A stretch of DNA of 5,685 nt. It comes from Treponema sp. (GTDB taxonomy: Bacteria > Spirochaetota > Spirochaetia > Treponematales > Breznakiellaceae). Positions 1 to 5,612 of the stretch are shown here, one piece after another. Each line of letters starts with the position of its first letter. The first letter of the stretch is position 1. The translations under genes and the position numbers were made by a program. Below the pieces are notes generated by a model. That model saw only the letters and a program-made list of their open reading frames with translations, searched no databases and was not told the origin of the DNA. Location: positions 1-5,685 of the forward strand of contig JAISOR010000297.1 of the NCBI GenBank assembly GCA_031275535.1. Reading direction: 5' to 3'.

Positions 1-112
1 TATGCCTTTTTATCTTGTTTCAAAATAGGGCACCCTTGCGTCAATTTACCAAACTATTACTATTGCTTAGTAAACCTATTCGGGACACCTTCAACACCAC
101 TTCCCTCCCCAC

Positions 113-137
113 TTCACCCTTCACTCTCTACACTCTC
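113..137 (+). repeat. Short degenerate tandem repeat, TTCACYC type
   Basis: TTCACCC (113-119) is followed directly by TTCACTC (120-126), 6 of 7 identical. TTCACTCTC (120-128) is followed directly by TACACTCTC (129-137), 8 of 9 identical. It looks like slippage-derived low-complexity sequence. It overlaps the candidate -35 box of xseA, so changes in repeat number would move or alter that box. Confidence 0.4.
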
Positions 138-149
138 TTCCTGTATACT
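120..149 (+). promoter_or_regulatory. Candidate xseA-xseB-mutL promoter (leaderless)
   Basis: A TATACT -10 box (144-149, 5 of 6 to consensus) is preceded by an 18-bp spacer and a weak -35 TTCACT (120-125, 4 of 6). The -10 ends 6 nt before the ATG at 156, so transcription would start at or within a base or two of the start codon. No Shine-Dalgarno sequence is present, which agrees with a leaderless transcript. The -10 geometry is seen directly; promoter activity is inferred. Confidence 0.45.
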
Positions 150-155
150 ACCCCC

Positions 156-1382
156 ATGGACAGCAGCGGACGGTTTACGGTTTCGGAGCTAACGGAGCGG
201 ATTAGGGAAAACCTTGAAGGGGCCTTTGGGCAGATCCGGGTGGAGGGGGAATTATCCAACTGCCGGCCTTCGAGTACGGGGCACCTTTACTTTACCCTCA
301 AGGACGCCGGGGCGGCTATTTCCGCGGTGATGTTCAAAAACCGGCTGCGGGGCCTTTCTTTTGAACCTAAGGATGGGATGCTCCTGCGGGTCAGGGGGAG
401 CCTCTCGGTGTATGCCCAGCGGGGGACCTATCAGATTATTTGCGAGGAGATTGAAGAGGCCGGTGCCGGGGATATTCTGGCCCTGCTGGAAAAACGGAAG
501 CGCCGGTTTGCCGAGGAGGGGCTCTTTGACGGGGACCGTAAACGGCCCCTGCCCCGTTTTCCCGGAACCCTGGGGGTGGTCAGTTCCCCCACCGGCGCGG
601 CGGTCCGGGATATCCTCAATATAATGAGCCGCCGGGCGCCGGGCTGCAGGGTGGTCATCCTCCCCGCCCCGGTGCAGGGGGCCGACGCGGCCCCCATTAT
701 CGCCCGGCGTATAGAACAGGCAAACCAGTGGGCTTTGGCGGAGGTCCTTATCGTGGGCCGGGGGGGCGGCTCCCTGGAGGATCTGCTCCCCTTTTCGGAA
801 GAGCCGGTGGTCCGGGCCGCGGCGGCGTCGGCGATCCCGGTGGTAAGCGCCGTGGGCCATGAGATAGACTGGGCCCTTTTGGACTATGCGGCGGACCTCC
901 GGGCCCCGACCCCGTCGGCCGCGGCGGAACTGGTAAGCCAGGGCTGGTATGAAGCCCCGGATCTGGTCCGGGTCCAGGAGGAGCATATCAGCCGGATCAT
1001 GGCGGCCCGGATAGACCGGGCCCGGCTGCTCTTAAAGCCCTTTAGTGCGGAAGATCTGGAATACCGGTTCCGGGCCATCCTCCAGCCCCGGCTGGTACGG
1101 TTCGATGACGCCAAGGAGGCCCTGCTGGAGGCCCTGGAGGGCCGTATCGCCGATCTGCGCCGGCGGCTGGAGCTGGCCCGGCAGGGGCTGGAGGCGGCGA
1201 ATCCCCAGGCCATCCTGGAACGGGGTTTCTCCGTAGTCCTCCACGGGAAAACCGGGAAGGCGGTCCACCGGTTTGACGAGGTCCGGCCCGGGGACCCCCT
1301 TATCATACGGCCCCGGGAAGGGCTGATCACCGCCCGGGCCGAAGGGGCCCGGGCACAGGAAACGGTTCCTGCGGGATCTTAA
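156..1382 (+). CDS. xseA: Exonuclease VII large subunit XseA
   Basis: This is the catalytic large subunit of exonuclease VII, which degrades single-stranded DNA from both ends into acid-soluble oligonucleotides in the cytoplasm and works with XseB. The 408-residue protein opens with an OB-fold DNA-binding domain (about residues 7-100, with VEGELSN and GHLYFTLKD). The catalytic domain follows, with GVVSSPTGAAVRDI (140-153), GRGGGSLEDLLPFSEE (201-216) and SAVGHEIDWALLDYAADLRAPTPSAAAEL (231-259). A helical, coiled-coil-like stretch spans about 262-348 and the C-terminal ILERGFSVV motif is at 353-361. The E. coli protein is 456 residues, and the shortfall lies mainly in the helical stretch. The frame stays open upstream to a TTG at 15, but those 47 residues do not resemble XseA, so I start at ATG 156, where the conserved N-terminus begins. 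It is the first gene of the xseA-xseB-mutL unit and has no visible ribosome binding site. Confidence 0.95.
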   Translation: MDSSGRFTVSELTERIRENLEGAFGQIRVEGELSNCRPSSTGHLYFTLKDAGAAISAVMFKNRLRGLSFEPKDGMLLRVRGSLSVYAQRGTYQIICEEIEEAGAGDILALLEKRKRRFAEEGLFDGDRKRPLPRFPGTLGVVSSPTGAAVRDILNIMSRRAPGCRVVILPAPVQGADAAPIIARRIEQANQWALAEVLIVGRGGGSLEDLLPFSEEPVVRAAAASAIPVVSAVGHEIDWALLDYAADLRAPTPSAAAELVSQGWYEAPDLVRVQEEHISRIMAARIDRARLLLKPFSAEDLEYRFRAILQPRLVRFDDAKEALLEALEGRIADLRRRLELARQGLEAANPQAILERGFSVVLHGKTGKAVHRFDEVRPGDPLIIRPREGLITARAEGARAQETVPAGS

Positions 1383-1383
1383 T

Positions 1384-1389
1384 GGGAGG
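1384..1389 (+). promoter_or_regulatory. xseB ribosome binding site
   Basis: GGGAGG lies 5 nt before the TTG at 1395. It decides the xseB start: the frame upstream reaches the xseA stop (1380-1382) with no ATG or GTG, so TTG 1395 is the only initiation codon upstream of the conserved residues. Confidence 0.7.
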
Positions 1390-1394
1390 GAAAA

Positions 1395-1628
1395 TTGAAA
1401 AACTTTGAGGAACGGCTGGAACGGCTGGAAAAATTGGGGGTGGATATACGCAAATCCGATATTCCCCTGGACGAGGCCTTGAAGTCCTTTGAGGAGGGCA
1501 TCAAGCTGGCCCGGTCCCTGGAAAAAGATCTGGAGAAGGTGGAAAGCCGGATCGAGGTCCTTATGAACAGCCCGGAGGCCAAGGCCGGGGAAAGCCCGGA
1601 ACTGGACCTCTTTGACGATTCGGAGTAG
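1395..1628 (+). CDS. xseB: Exonuclease VII small subunit XseB
   Basis: This 77-residue protein is the small subunit of exonuclease VII. In the E. coli enzyme several copies bind the helical stretch of one XseA and are needed for nuclease activity. The family pattern is clear: FEERLERLEKL near the N-terminus (residues 4-14), then DIPLDEALKSFEEGIKLARSLEKDL (22-46) and a final helix to about 57. An acidic tail ends in LDLFDDSE. Length is normal for the family (about 75-80). It starts with TTG, 12 bp after the xseA stop and in the same frame, and ends 3 bp before mutL. Translational coupling to both neighbours is likely. The only other in-frame Met is too late (residue 57) to give a functional protein. 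Confidence 0.93.
   Translation: MKNFEERLERLEKLGVDIRKSDIPLDEALKSFEEGIKLARSLEKDLEKVESRIEVLMNSPEAKAGESPELDLFDDSE
1622..1625 (+). promoter_or_regulatory. mutL ribosome binding site inside xseB end
   Basis: GGAG within the last xseB codons lies 6 nt before the mutL ATG at 1632. Ribosomes finishing xseB at 1628 are therefore placed to restart at once on mutL. Confidence 0.55.
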
Positions 1629-1631
1629 GCC

Positions 1632-3470
1632 ATGGGAAACCCGATTCTGATACTGCCCCCGGAGGAGGCCCGGAAAATCGCCGCCGGGGAGGTAATCGAC
1701 CGGCCCGCGGCCCTGGTTAGGGAATTGCTGGACAACGCCATAGACGCCGGGGCGGGGTCCATCGAACTGGTCATTGAGGAGGGCGGAATCCGCCGGACCG
1801 AGGTAAACGACGACGGCGGCGGCATGACCAGGGAAGATCTGGATATCTGCTGGCAGACCCATGCCACCAGCAAGATCCGCTCCCTGGAGGACCTGGATAC
1901 CGCCGAAACCCTGGGCTTCCGGGGAGAGGCCCTGGCCGCTATGGCCGCGGTCTGCAAGCTGGAGATCCTTACCAGCACGGACGGCAGGGAGGCCTGGCGG
2001 CTCGAAATCGGCCCCGGCGGGGACGGGCAGCCCCGGATCACCGGGGCAAACAGGGCCAGGGGGACCAGCGTCCGGGCCCTGGGACTCTTTGACGCGGTTC
2101 CCGCCCGGAAGCGGTTTTTAAAACGGGAGGGCAGCGAGGCCCTCCTTTGCAGACAGGCTTTTATCGACAAGGCCCTGGCCTTTTTTACCCTGAATTTCCG
2201 TTTTACCCAGGACGGGAAACTTAAAATCTTCTTTCCCGCGGTATCCACCCGGCGGGAACGGTTTGCGGCGGCCCTTTTGAATAATACGGAAGGGACCTTT
2301 CTCCATGAAATAAGCCTGCAGGAACCGGGTTTTTCCGTTACCCTGGTGATCGGCGGGCCCGAATTGTACCGCCAGGACCGGCGGCAGCAATATGTCTTTG
2401 CCAATGGCCGGCGGATCCAGGATTATTCCCTGCTTCAGGCCATGGAATACGGCGTCCAGGGATGGTTCCCCAATGGGGTCCATCCGGTGGGGGCGGTTTA
2501 TGTGGATATCGATCCCGCGCTGGCGGACTTTAATATCCACCCCGCAAAGCGGGAGGTCCGGTTTAAGGATTCCGGGGCCATCCACCATGCGATTACCACG
2601 GCCCTGCGGGACTTTATGCGCCGCCGGGGCATTGCCCGTTTACGGGACCCCGAAAGGGAAACCGCCCAGGCCGAATTCTACGGTTTCCGGGGCGGCTCCT
2701 CCGGTGGGGGCAGGGCCTATCCCGCGGAGAACCCGGCCCTCCGGGAGGGCTTCTACGGCCCGGCCCGGGAACCGGCGGCCCTGGCCATGACGGCCCTGCT
2801 GGAGGGCTTCCGGGATTTTGCGCCCCTCCCGGGGCGGGGCCGGAGGGACGGGGACGGGGTTTCCGAAGCCTTCCCGGATTACGGTTTTTCCGCGGGGGAA
2901 ACCGGCGGGGAACAGGAAAACAGGCGGACCCCGTTCCGGTTTGTGGGAAGGCTCTTCAATCTCTTCATCCTTATTGAAAGGGGGGAACGGCTCTTTATTA
3001 TCGACCAGCACGCCGCCCATGAACGGATCCTCTTTGAACAGTTCCTCTCCAAGGCGATTCCCATCCAGGAACTTTTAGTGCCCATCCCCTTTACCACCGA
3101 CAGCGAAGAGGATGATCGGTTCCTCTCCCTCCGCCGGGGGGAGCTAAAAAAGCTCGGCATTGTCATTGAGGGGGACGGCCAGGGGGCCTGGCAAATTGAG
3201 GCCCTGCCGGTGGACTGGCGGCTGGGGGATGCGGATACGGTGGAGGAAATTCTCAAACTCAGGACCGCGGGGGAAGATATGGCCCGGCGCTGGGCCGCCA
3301 CCCTTTCCTGCCATGGCGCAATCAAAGACGGGACCTATCTGGACGAAAGCGCCGCCCTGGCCATGGCGGAGGCCTCCTTTGGGCTGCCGGAACCCCGCTG
3401 CCCCCATGGACGGCCCATCTGGACCGAAATAAGCCGGGAAGAGCTTTTTCGGGCGGTCCAGAGGACCTAA
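1632..3470 (+). CDS. mutL: DNA mismatch repair protein MutL, endonuclease type
   Basis: MutL couples mismatch recognition by MutS to strand removal. The 612-residue protein has an N-terminal GHKL ATPase: IAAGEVIDRPA at 16-26, catalytic Glu31 and Mg-binding Asn35 in RELLDNAIDAGA, DDGGGM at 60-65, HATSK at 77-81 and GFRGEAL at 95-101. The transducer domain carries the conserved Lys306 in NIHPAKREVRF. A low-complexity linker rich in Gly, Arg and Pro runs from about 340 to 433. The C-terminal domain has the metal-binding nuclease motif DQHAAHERILFE (458-469), a beta-clamp motif QELLVP (479-484), SCHGAIK (559-565) and CPHGRP (590-595). This set is that of nicking MutL proteins such as B. subtilis MutL, not of MutH-dependent E. 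coli MutL. Start ATG 1632 is supported by GGAG and by the usual distance to the first motif. It is the last gene of the unit with xseA and xseB. No key residue is missing. Confidence 0.96.
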   Translation: MGNPILILPPEEARKIAAGEVIDRPAALVRELLDNAIDAGAGSIELVIEEGGIRRTEVNDDGGGMTREDLDICWQTHATSKIRSLEDLDTAETLGFRGEALAAMAAVCKLEILTSTDGREAWRLEIGPGGDGQPRITGANRARGTSVRALGLFDAVPARKRFLKREGSEALLCRQAFIDKALAFFTLNFRFTQDGKLKIFFPAVSTRRERFAAALLNNTEGTFLHEISLQEPGFSVTLVIGGPELYRQDRRQQYVFANGRRIQDYSLLQAMEYGVQGWFPNGVHPVGAVYVDIDPALADFNIHPAKREVRFKDSGAIHHAITTALRDFMRRRGIARLRDPERETAQAEFYGFRGGSSGGGRAYPAENPALREGFYGPAREPAALAMTALLEGFRDFAPLPGRGRRDGDGVSEAFPDYGFSAGETGGEQENRRTPFRFVGRLFNLFILIERGERLFIIDQHAAHERILFEQFLSKAIPIQELLVPIPFTTDSEEDDRFLSLRRGELKKLGIVIEGDGQGAWQIEALPVDWRLGDADTVEEILKLRTAGEDMARRWAATLSCHGAIKDGTYLDESAALAMAEASFGLPEPRCPHGRPIWTEISREELFRAVQRT

Positions 3471-3489
3471 GGAGCAGGCAGGGGCAAGC

Positions 3490-3530
3490 GGCGATGAGCG
3501 GCCGGCTGGGCCGGCCCGCCCATCAGCGCC
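3490..3530. terminator. Long imperfect GC hairpin between convergent genes
   Basis: The perfect core is GCCGGC (3501-3506), loop TGG, GCCGGC (3510-3515). The stem continues with GCG (3498-3500) against CGC (3517-3519) around a bulged C3516, then GATG (3493-3496) against CATC (3521-3524) after one A-C mismatch, then GGC (3490-3492) against GCC (3528-3530) after a 3-nt bulge. No T-run follows directly on either strand, so it is not a textbook intrinsic terminator. It lies between the mutL and sigma stop codons and could end or protect both transcripts. Confidence 0.55.
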
Positions 3531-3543
3531 CCTTAGGGGTTTT
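3529..3543 (+). terminator. Short terminator-like element for mutL
   Basis: CCCC (3529-3532), loop TTA, GGGG (3536-3539) and TTTT (3540-3543) form a 4-bp GC stem with a short T tail on the plus strand. The loop TTA is the complement of the sigma factor's TAA stop. The stem shares its first bases with the base of the longer hairpin at 3490-3530, so the two are alternative or nested folds. The stem and tail are short for an intrinsic terminator. Confidence 0.4.
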
Positions 3544-4603
3544 CCCTTAATTCATGCAGTTCCTTGAGGTTCCGCAGCTTAAAGGTCGCCTTTTCCTGGA
3601 TCTGCCGCACCCGTTCACGGGTTATCCCCAGCAGTTTCCCCGTTTCTTCCAGGGTCAGGGGCCCTTCGCCGGCAAGGCCGAACCGGAGCTGGATAATCTT
3701 CATCTCCCGTTCCGAAAGGTGGGAAAGGATATCCTCCATGGTCTCCTGGAGGGTCATGGAAAACACCAGTTCAAAGGGCTCTTCCATGGTATCATCCTTA
3801 ATCAGATCCGCCAGGCGGGTCAGGTTTCCATCATCCACAATGGTATCCAGGCTGGTAGTTTCCTGGGAGAGCTTGATAATCTCCTTTACCTTGGAAATGG
3901 GAATGCCCAGATATTCGGATAATTCTTCCTCGCTGGGGTCCCGGCCCAGATCCTGGGTCAGTTGTTTAGCCACAAAGTAACACTTTTTTATGGTATTCAA
4001 CATGTGGATAGGGATACGAATAACCCGGCCCTTATCGGCGATACTTTTGATGATAGCCTGGCGAATCCACCAGGTGCCATACGTAGAAAAACGGCAGCCC
4101 CGGGTATAATCGAAGCGTTCCACCGCTTCAATAAGCCCGATATTCCCCTCATCAATCAGATCCAGGAGGCTTAATCCCCGGTGCTGGTAGTTCTTTGCGA
4201 TGGAAACCACCAGCCTGAGATTGGAATTGATCATCCGGTTTTTATAGAGCAGGAGGGAATCATCGAGGATGGCCCGCTCCCTTTTATAATTCCCGTCCTC
4301 CGGATTTGCCGTATAGGCAATATCAAGTTCCTGGAGCCTGGTCCGCAGGGTTACAATTTTCTCCCCAATGGACTGCTCTTCCTGAACCGTTAAAAGGGGG
4401 AATTTGGAGATTTGCTTAAAGTACAACGCCAAAGGATCCGTTTCTTTTGCGGGTTTTGCCTTTTTAATGGTCTTTGCCGTATGGGGATTTTGTACTCTTT
4501 TTTTAACCAAATTATCCGATCCAATATCGCTCATGAGATGTAACATGGCCCCTTTTTTTCGTCCAATCCGCTTTCTTTTTTCAGTAACCGTTGTTTTTGA
4601 CAT
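3533..4603 (-). CDS. RNA polymerase sigma-70 family factor, RpoS/RpoD-like
   Basis: The product directs RNA polymerase to promoters. From ATG 4603 it is 356 residues. A basic N-terminus (1-53) replaces region 1.1. Region 1.2 is at about 56-83 (DPLALYFKQISKFPLLT). Regions 2.1-2.4 run from about 125 to 201, with NLRLVVSIAKNYQHRGLS, DLIDEGNIGLIEAVERF and the melting/-10 segment YGTWWIRQAIIKSIAD (175-190). Region 3 covers about 202-272. Region 4.2 has the helix-turn-helix LTLEETGKLLGITRERVRQIQ (316-336). About 40 residues between 1.2 and 2.1 match nothing I know. Absence of region 1.1, the RQIQ sequence and the size resemble RpoS (group 2) more than the main RpoD; it could still be a divergent primary-type sigma. 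An ATG at 4624 in frame would add 7 residues, but only 4603 has a Shine-Dalgarno sequence (AAAGGG at 4611-4616, 7 nt away). It follows the LysM gene on the same strand by 72 bp. Confidence 0.93.
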   Translation of the reverse strand: MSKTTVTEKRKRIGRKKGAMLHLMSDIGSDNLVKKRVQNPHTAKTIKKAKPAKETDPLALYFKQISKFPLLTVQEEQSIGEKIVTLRTRLQELDIAYTANPEDGNYKRERAILDDSLLLYKNRMINSNLRLVVSIAKNYQHRGLSLLDLIDEGNIGLIEAVERFDYTRGCRFSTYGTWWIRQAIIKSIADKGRVIRIPIHMLNTIKKCYFVAKQLTQDLGRDPSEEELSEYLGIPISKVKEIIKLSQETTSLDTIVDDGNLTRLADLIKDDTMEEPFELVFSMTLQETMEDILSHLSEREMKIIQLRFGLAGEGPLTLEETGKLLGITRERVRQIQEKATFKLRNLKELHELRENP

Positions 4604-4610
4604 AATACCA

Positions 4611-4616
4611 CCCTTT
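4611..4616 (-). promoter_or_regulatory. Sigma factor ribosome binding site
   Basis: On the minus strand AAAGGG lies 7 nt before ATG 4603. The ATG at 4624 is preceded only by an A-rich stretch without purine-rich pairing to 16S rRNA, so this site favours 4603. Confidence 0.5.
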
Positions 4617-4624
4617 CCAGGCAT

Positions 4625-4672
4625 TTTCTATTTTTTTATTGTTTTTTTTTGATTAAAATGAAAATCCGTCAA
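4625..4672 (-). promoter_or_regulatory. A-rich gap before the sigma gene, promoter uncertain
   Basis: The gap between the LysM gene and the sigma gene is strongly A-rich on the minus strand, with nine A in a row (complement of 4642-4650). A good -35 hexamer TTGACG lies at 4667-4672, but no -10 box sits at 16-18 bp; TTTAAT (4652-4657) is only 9 bp away. There is no GC hairpin that would end LysM transcription, so readthrough from the LysM gene into the sigma gene is likely. Confidence 0.3.
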
Positions 4673-4675
4673 CCC

Positions 4676-5533
4676 TCATGCCCGGGGGGCTTTTGCGGGA
4701 TCTATGGGGCTGTTATTCCGGTACACTAAAAAGAACAGTTGAGGCTTTTCCGATACCCCATCGATACCCAGCCTTCCAAGTTCCGTTCCCGGCACAACCC
4801 GGTCCCCCTCTTTTACCGACAGACTTTCACAACCGCCGTATACGTATAAATATCCTCCTGTTACCTGAATTATTGCCACCCTGCCAAATCCACGGTAGGG
4901 CCCGGCGGATACTACGGTTCCCTGGGTAAGGCTCTTTACCGGCTCAGAGCGTTCCCCCATAAGAACCACGCCGCTTAATTTTCCCGTCATATAAGAAATC
5001 GCCTTGGCATTTACCGGCCACCGGACGGAGGCGTCCACCGCCCTGGCCACGGTTGACCGGGCCTCGGCAGGCTCCCCTCCGGCCATAGAAGTTCCCCCCT
5101 CCGCCGGGGAAGCCGCCGGGGGAACCGTCCCCACGGCGGAAGCCGCCTGGGGAATACGCAGGGTATCCCCCACTTTAAGGACATAGGCGGCCGGTAAATT
5201 GTTGGCGTTCTGCAGCGCCTGCAGGGTAATTTCGTAGCTCCGGGCTATACCATAGAGGGTTTCGCCCCTGGAGACCCGGTGTTCAATAAAGGCCCCAGCA
5301 GAAGGCCCGGAGGGAGAAACCGTTCCGGGTATTTTGATCCGCTGGCCTACCTGAATTTTCCGGGGATCGTCGATACCGTTAAGGTCCAGGACCTCCTGAA
5401 AATTCACCCCGTAAGAACGGGCTACAGAATAAATCGTCTCCCCCTTCTGCACAATATGAACCCTTTCTTCAGCGATAACCAGGACCGCCGCCGCCGCCAA
5501 AAAAAGCCATAAAAAACGATACCGCACGTTCAT
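4676..5533 (-). CDS. Secreted LysM protein with degenerate LytM/M23 domain
   Basis: The 285-residue product begins with a signal peptide (basic NVRYR, hydrophobic core 7-20, likely cleavage after VIA at 21). There is no lipobox Cys, so a soluble periplasmic protein is expected. Two LysM peptidoglycan-binding domains follow (26-69 and 85-128), each with a (Q/R)GET(I/L)Y..AR.Y core and an ending VG..(I/L)(K/R)IP. An Ala/Pro/Gly-rich linker (129-168) leads to a LytM/M23-like domain (171-279). The fold signature remains (RWPV, PVKSLTQGTVVSAG, VKEGDRVVPGTELG, IDP), but every zinc ligand position is changed: the H..D pair aligns with Leu186 and Val190, and the HxH pair with Gln265 and Phe267. It cannot be an active metallopeptidase of this class. 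By analogy with NlpD and EnvC it may activate a cell-wall amidase; that is inference. Start ATG 5533 gives a proper signal peptide but has no clear Shine-Dalgarno sequence. Confidence 0.88.
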   Translation of the reverse strand: MNVRYRFLWLFLAAAAVLVIAEERVHIVQKGETIYSVARSYGVNFQEVLDLNGIDDPRKIQVGQRIKIPGTVSPSGPSAGAFIEHRVSRGETLYGIARSYEITLQALQNANNLPAAYVLKVGDTLRIPQAASAVGTVPPAASPAEGGTSMAGGEPAEARSTVARAVDASVRWPVNAKAISYMTGKLSGVVLMGERSEPVKSLTQGTVVSAGPYRGFGRVAIIQVTGGYLYVYGGCESLSVKEGDRVVPGTELGRLGIDGVSEKPQLFFLVYRNNSPIDPAKAPRA

Positions 5534-5566
5534 ATTGATACAATATCGGTATTTTTGCCTCTTTTT

Positions 5567-5609
5567 ATTATACTAAGAGATATATACCCCCGCCGGGCCG
5601 CTTACGCAA
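5567..5609 (-). promoter_or_regulatory. Candidate promoter of the LysM gene
   Basis: On the minus strand TTGCGT (5604-5609) is separated by exactly 17 bp from TATATA (5581-5586), which would start transcription about 40 nt before the ATG. A perfect TATAAT lies further down at 5567-5572 but has no -35 at the right distance. A third box, TATTGT (5540-5545), ends 6 nt before the ATG, the same geometry as xseA, also without a -35. The real start site cannot be chosen from sequence alone. Confidence 0.45.
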
Positions 5610-5612
5610 GCT

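Larger units (their letters stand above)
85..155 (+). other. G-poor, pyrimidine-rich leader before xseA
   Basis: Between 85 and the xseA ATG the plus strand has only one G (position 143), while the gene that follows is very GC-rich with many G runs. The stretch has stop-free frames but no recognisable protein. A low-G plus strand leaves no Shine-Dalgarno sequence before xseA and little chance of RNA secondary structure. Positions 1-84 are AT-rich and show no gene I can support; a short reading frame from the left edge ends at the TAG at 26-28 and could be the tail of an upstream gene, but nothing shows that. Confidence 0.6.

Noticed and set aside
15..155. N-terminal extension of XseA from TTG 15
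   Set aside because: The 47 residues are low-complexity, do not match the XseA family, and family homology begins right after ATG 156.
252..986. Minus-strand open frame of 244 codons inside xseA
   Set aside because: Antisense shadow of a GC-rich conserved gene; the translation is rich in Arg, Gly and Pro and shows no domain.
1032..1862. Minus-strand open frame of 276 codons across the xseA-xseB-mutL junctions
   Set aside because: It crosses three well-supported genes and has no family features.
1379..2404. Minus-strand open frame of 341 codons over xseB and mutL
   Set aside because: Ser/Arg-rich antisense shadow of the conserved MutL ATPase region, with no recognisable motif.
2736..2750. 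Perfect GC dyad GCCCTCC-G-GGAGGGC inside mutL
   Set aside because: It lies in the linker-coding region, where GC-rich codons make such dyads likely by chance; no T-run and no sign of internal termination.
1632..3470. Possible loss of MutL ATPase motifs because of DRP, LLDN and FDAVPAR variants
   Set aside because: The catalytic Glu31, Asn35, Asp60, the glycines and Lys306 are all kept; the changes are conservative.
4404..4652. Plus-strand open frame encoding a hydrophobic 82-residue peptide
   Set aside because: It mirrors the Lys-rich N-terminus of the sigma gene; AAA/AAG codons read as Phe/Leu on the other strand, which creates false membrane-like segments.
4667..4672. TTGACG as the -35 of a sigma gene promoter
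   Set aside because: No -10 box at 16-18 bp; kept only as a weak note in the gap entry.
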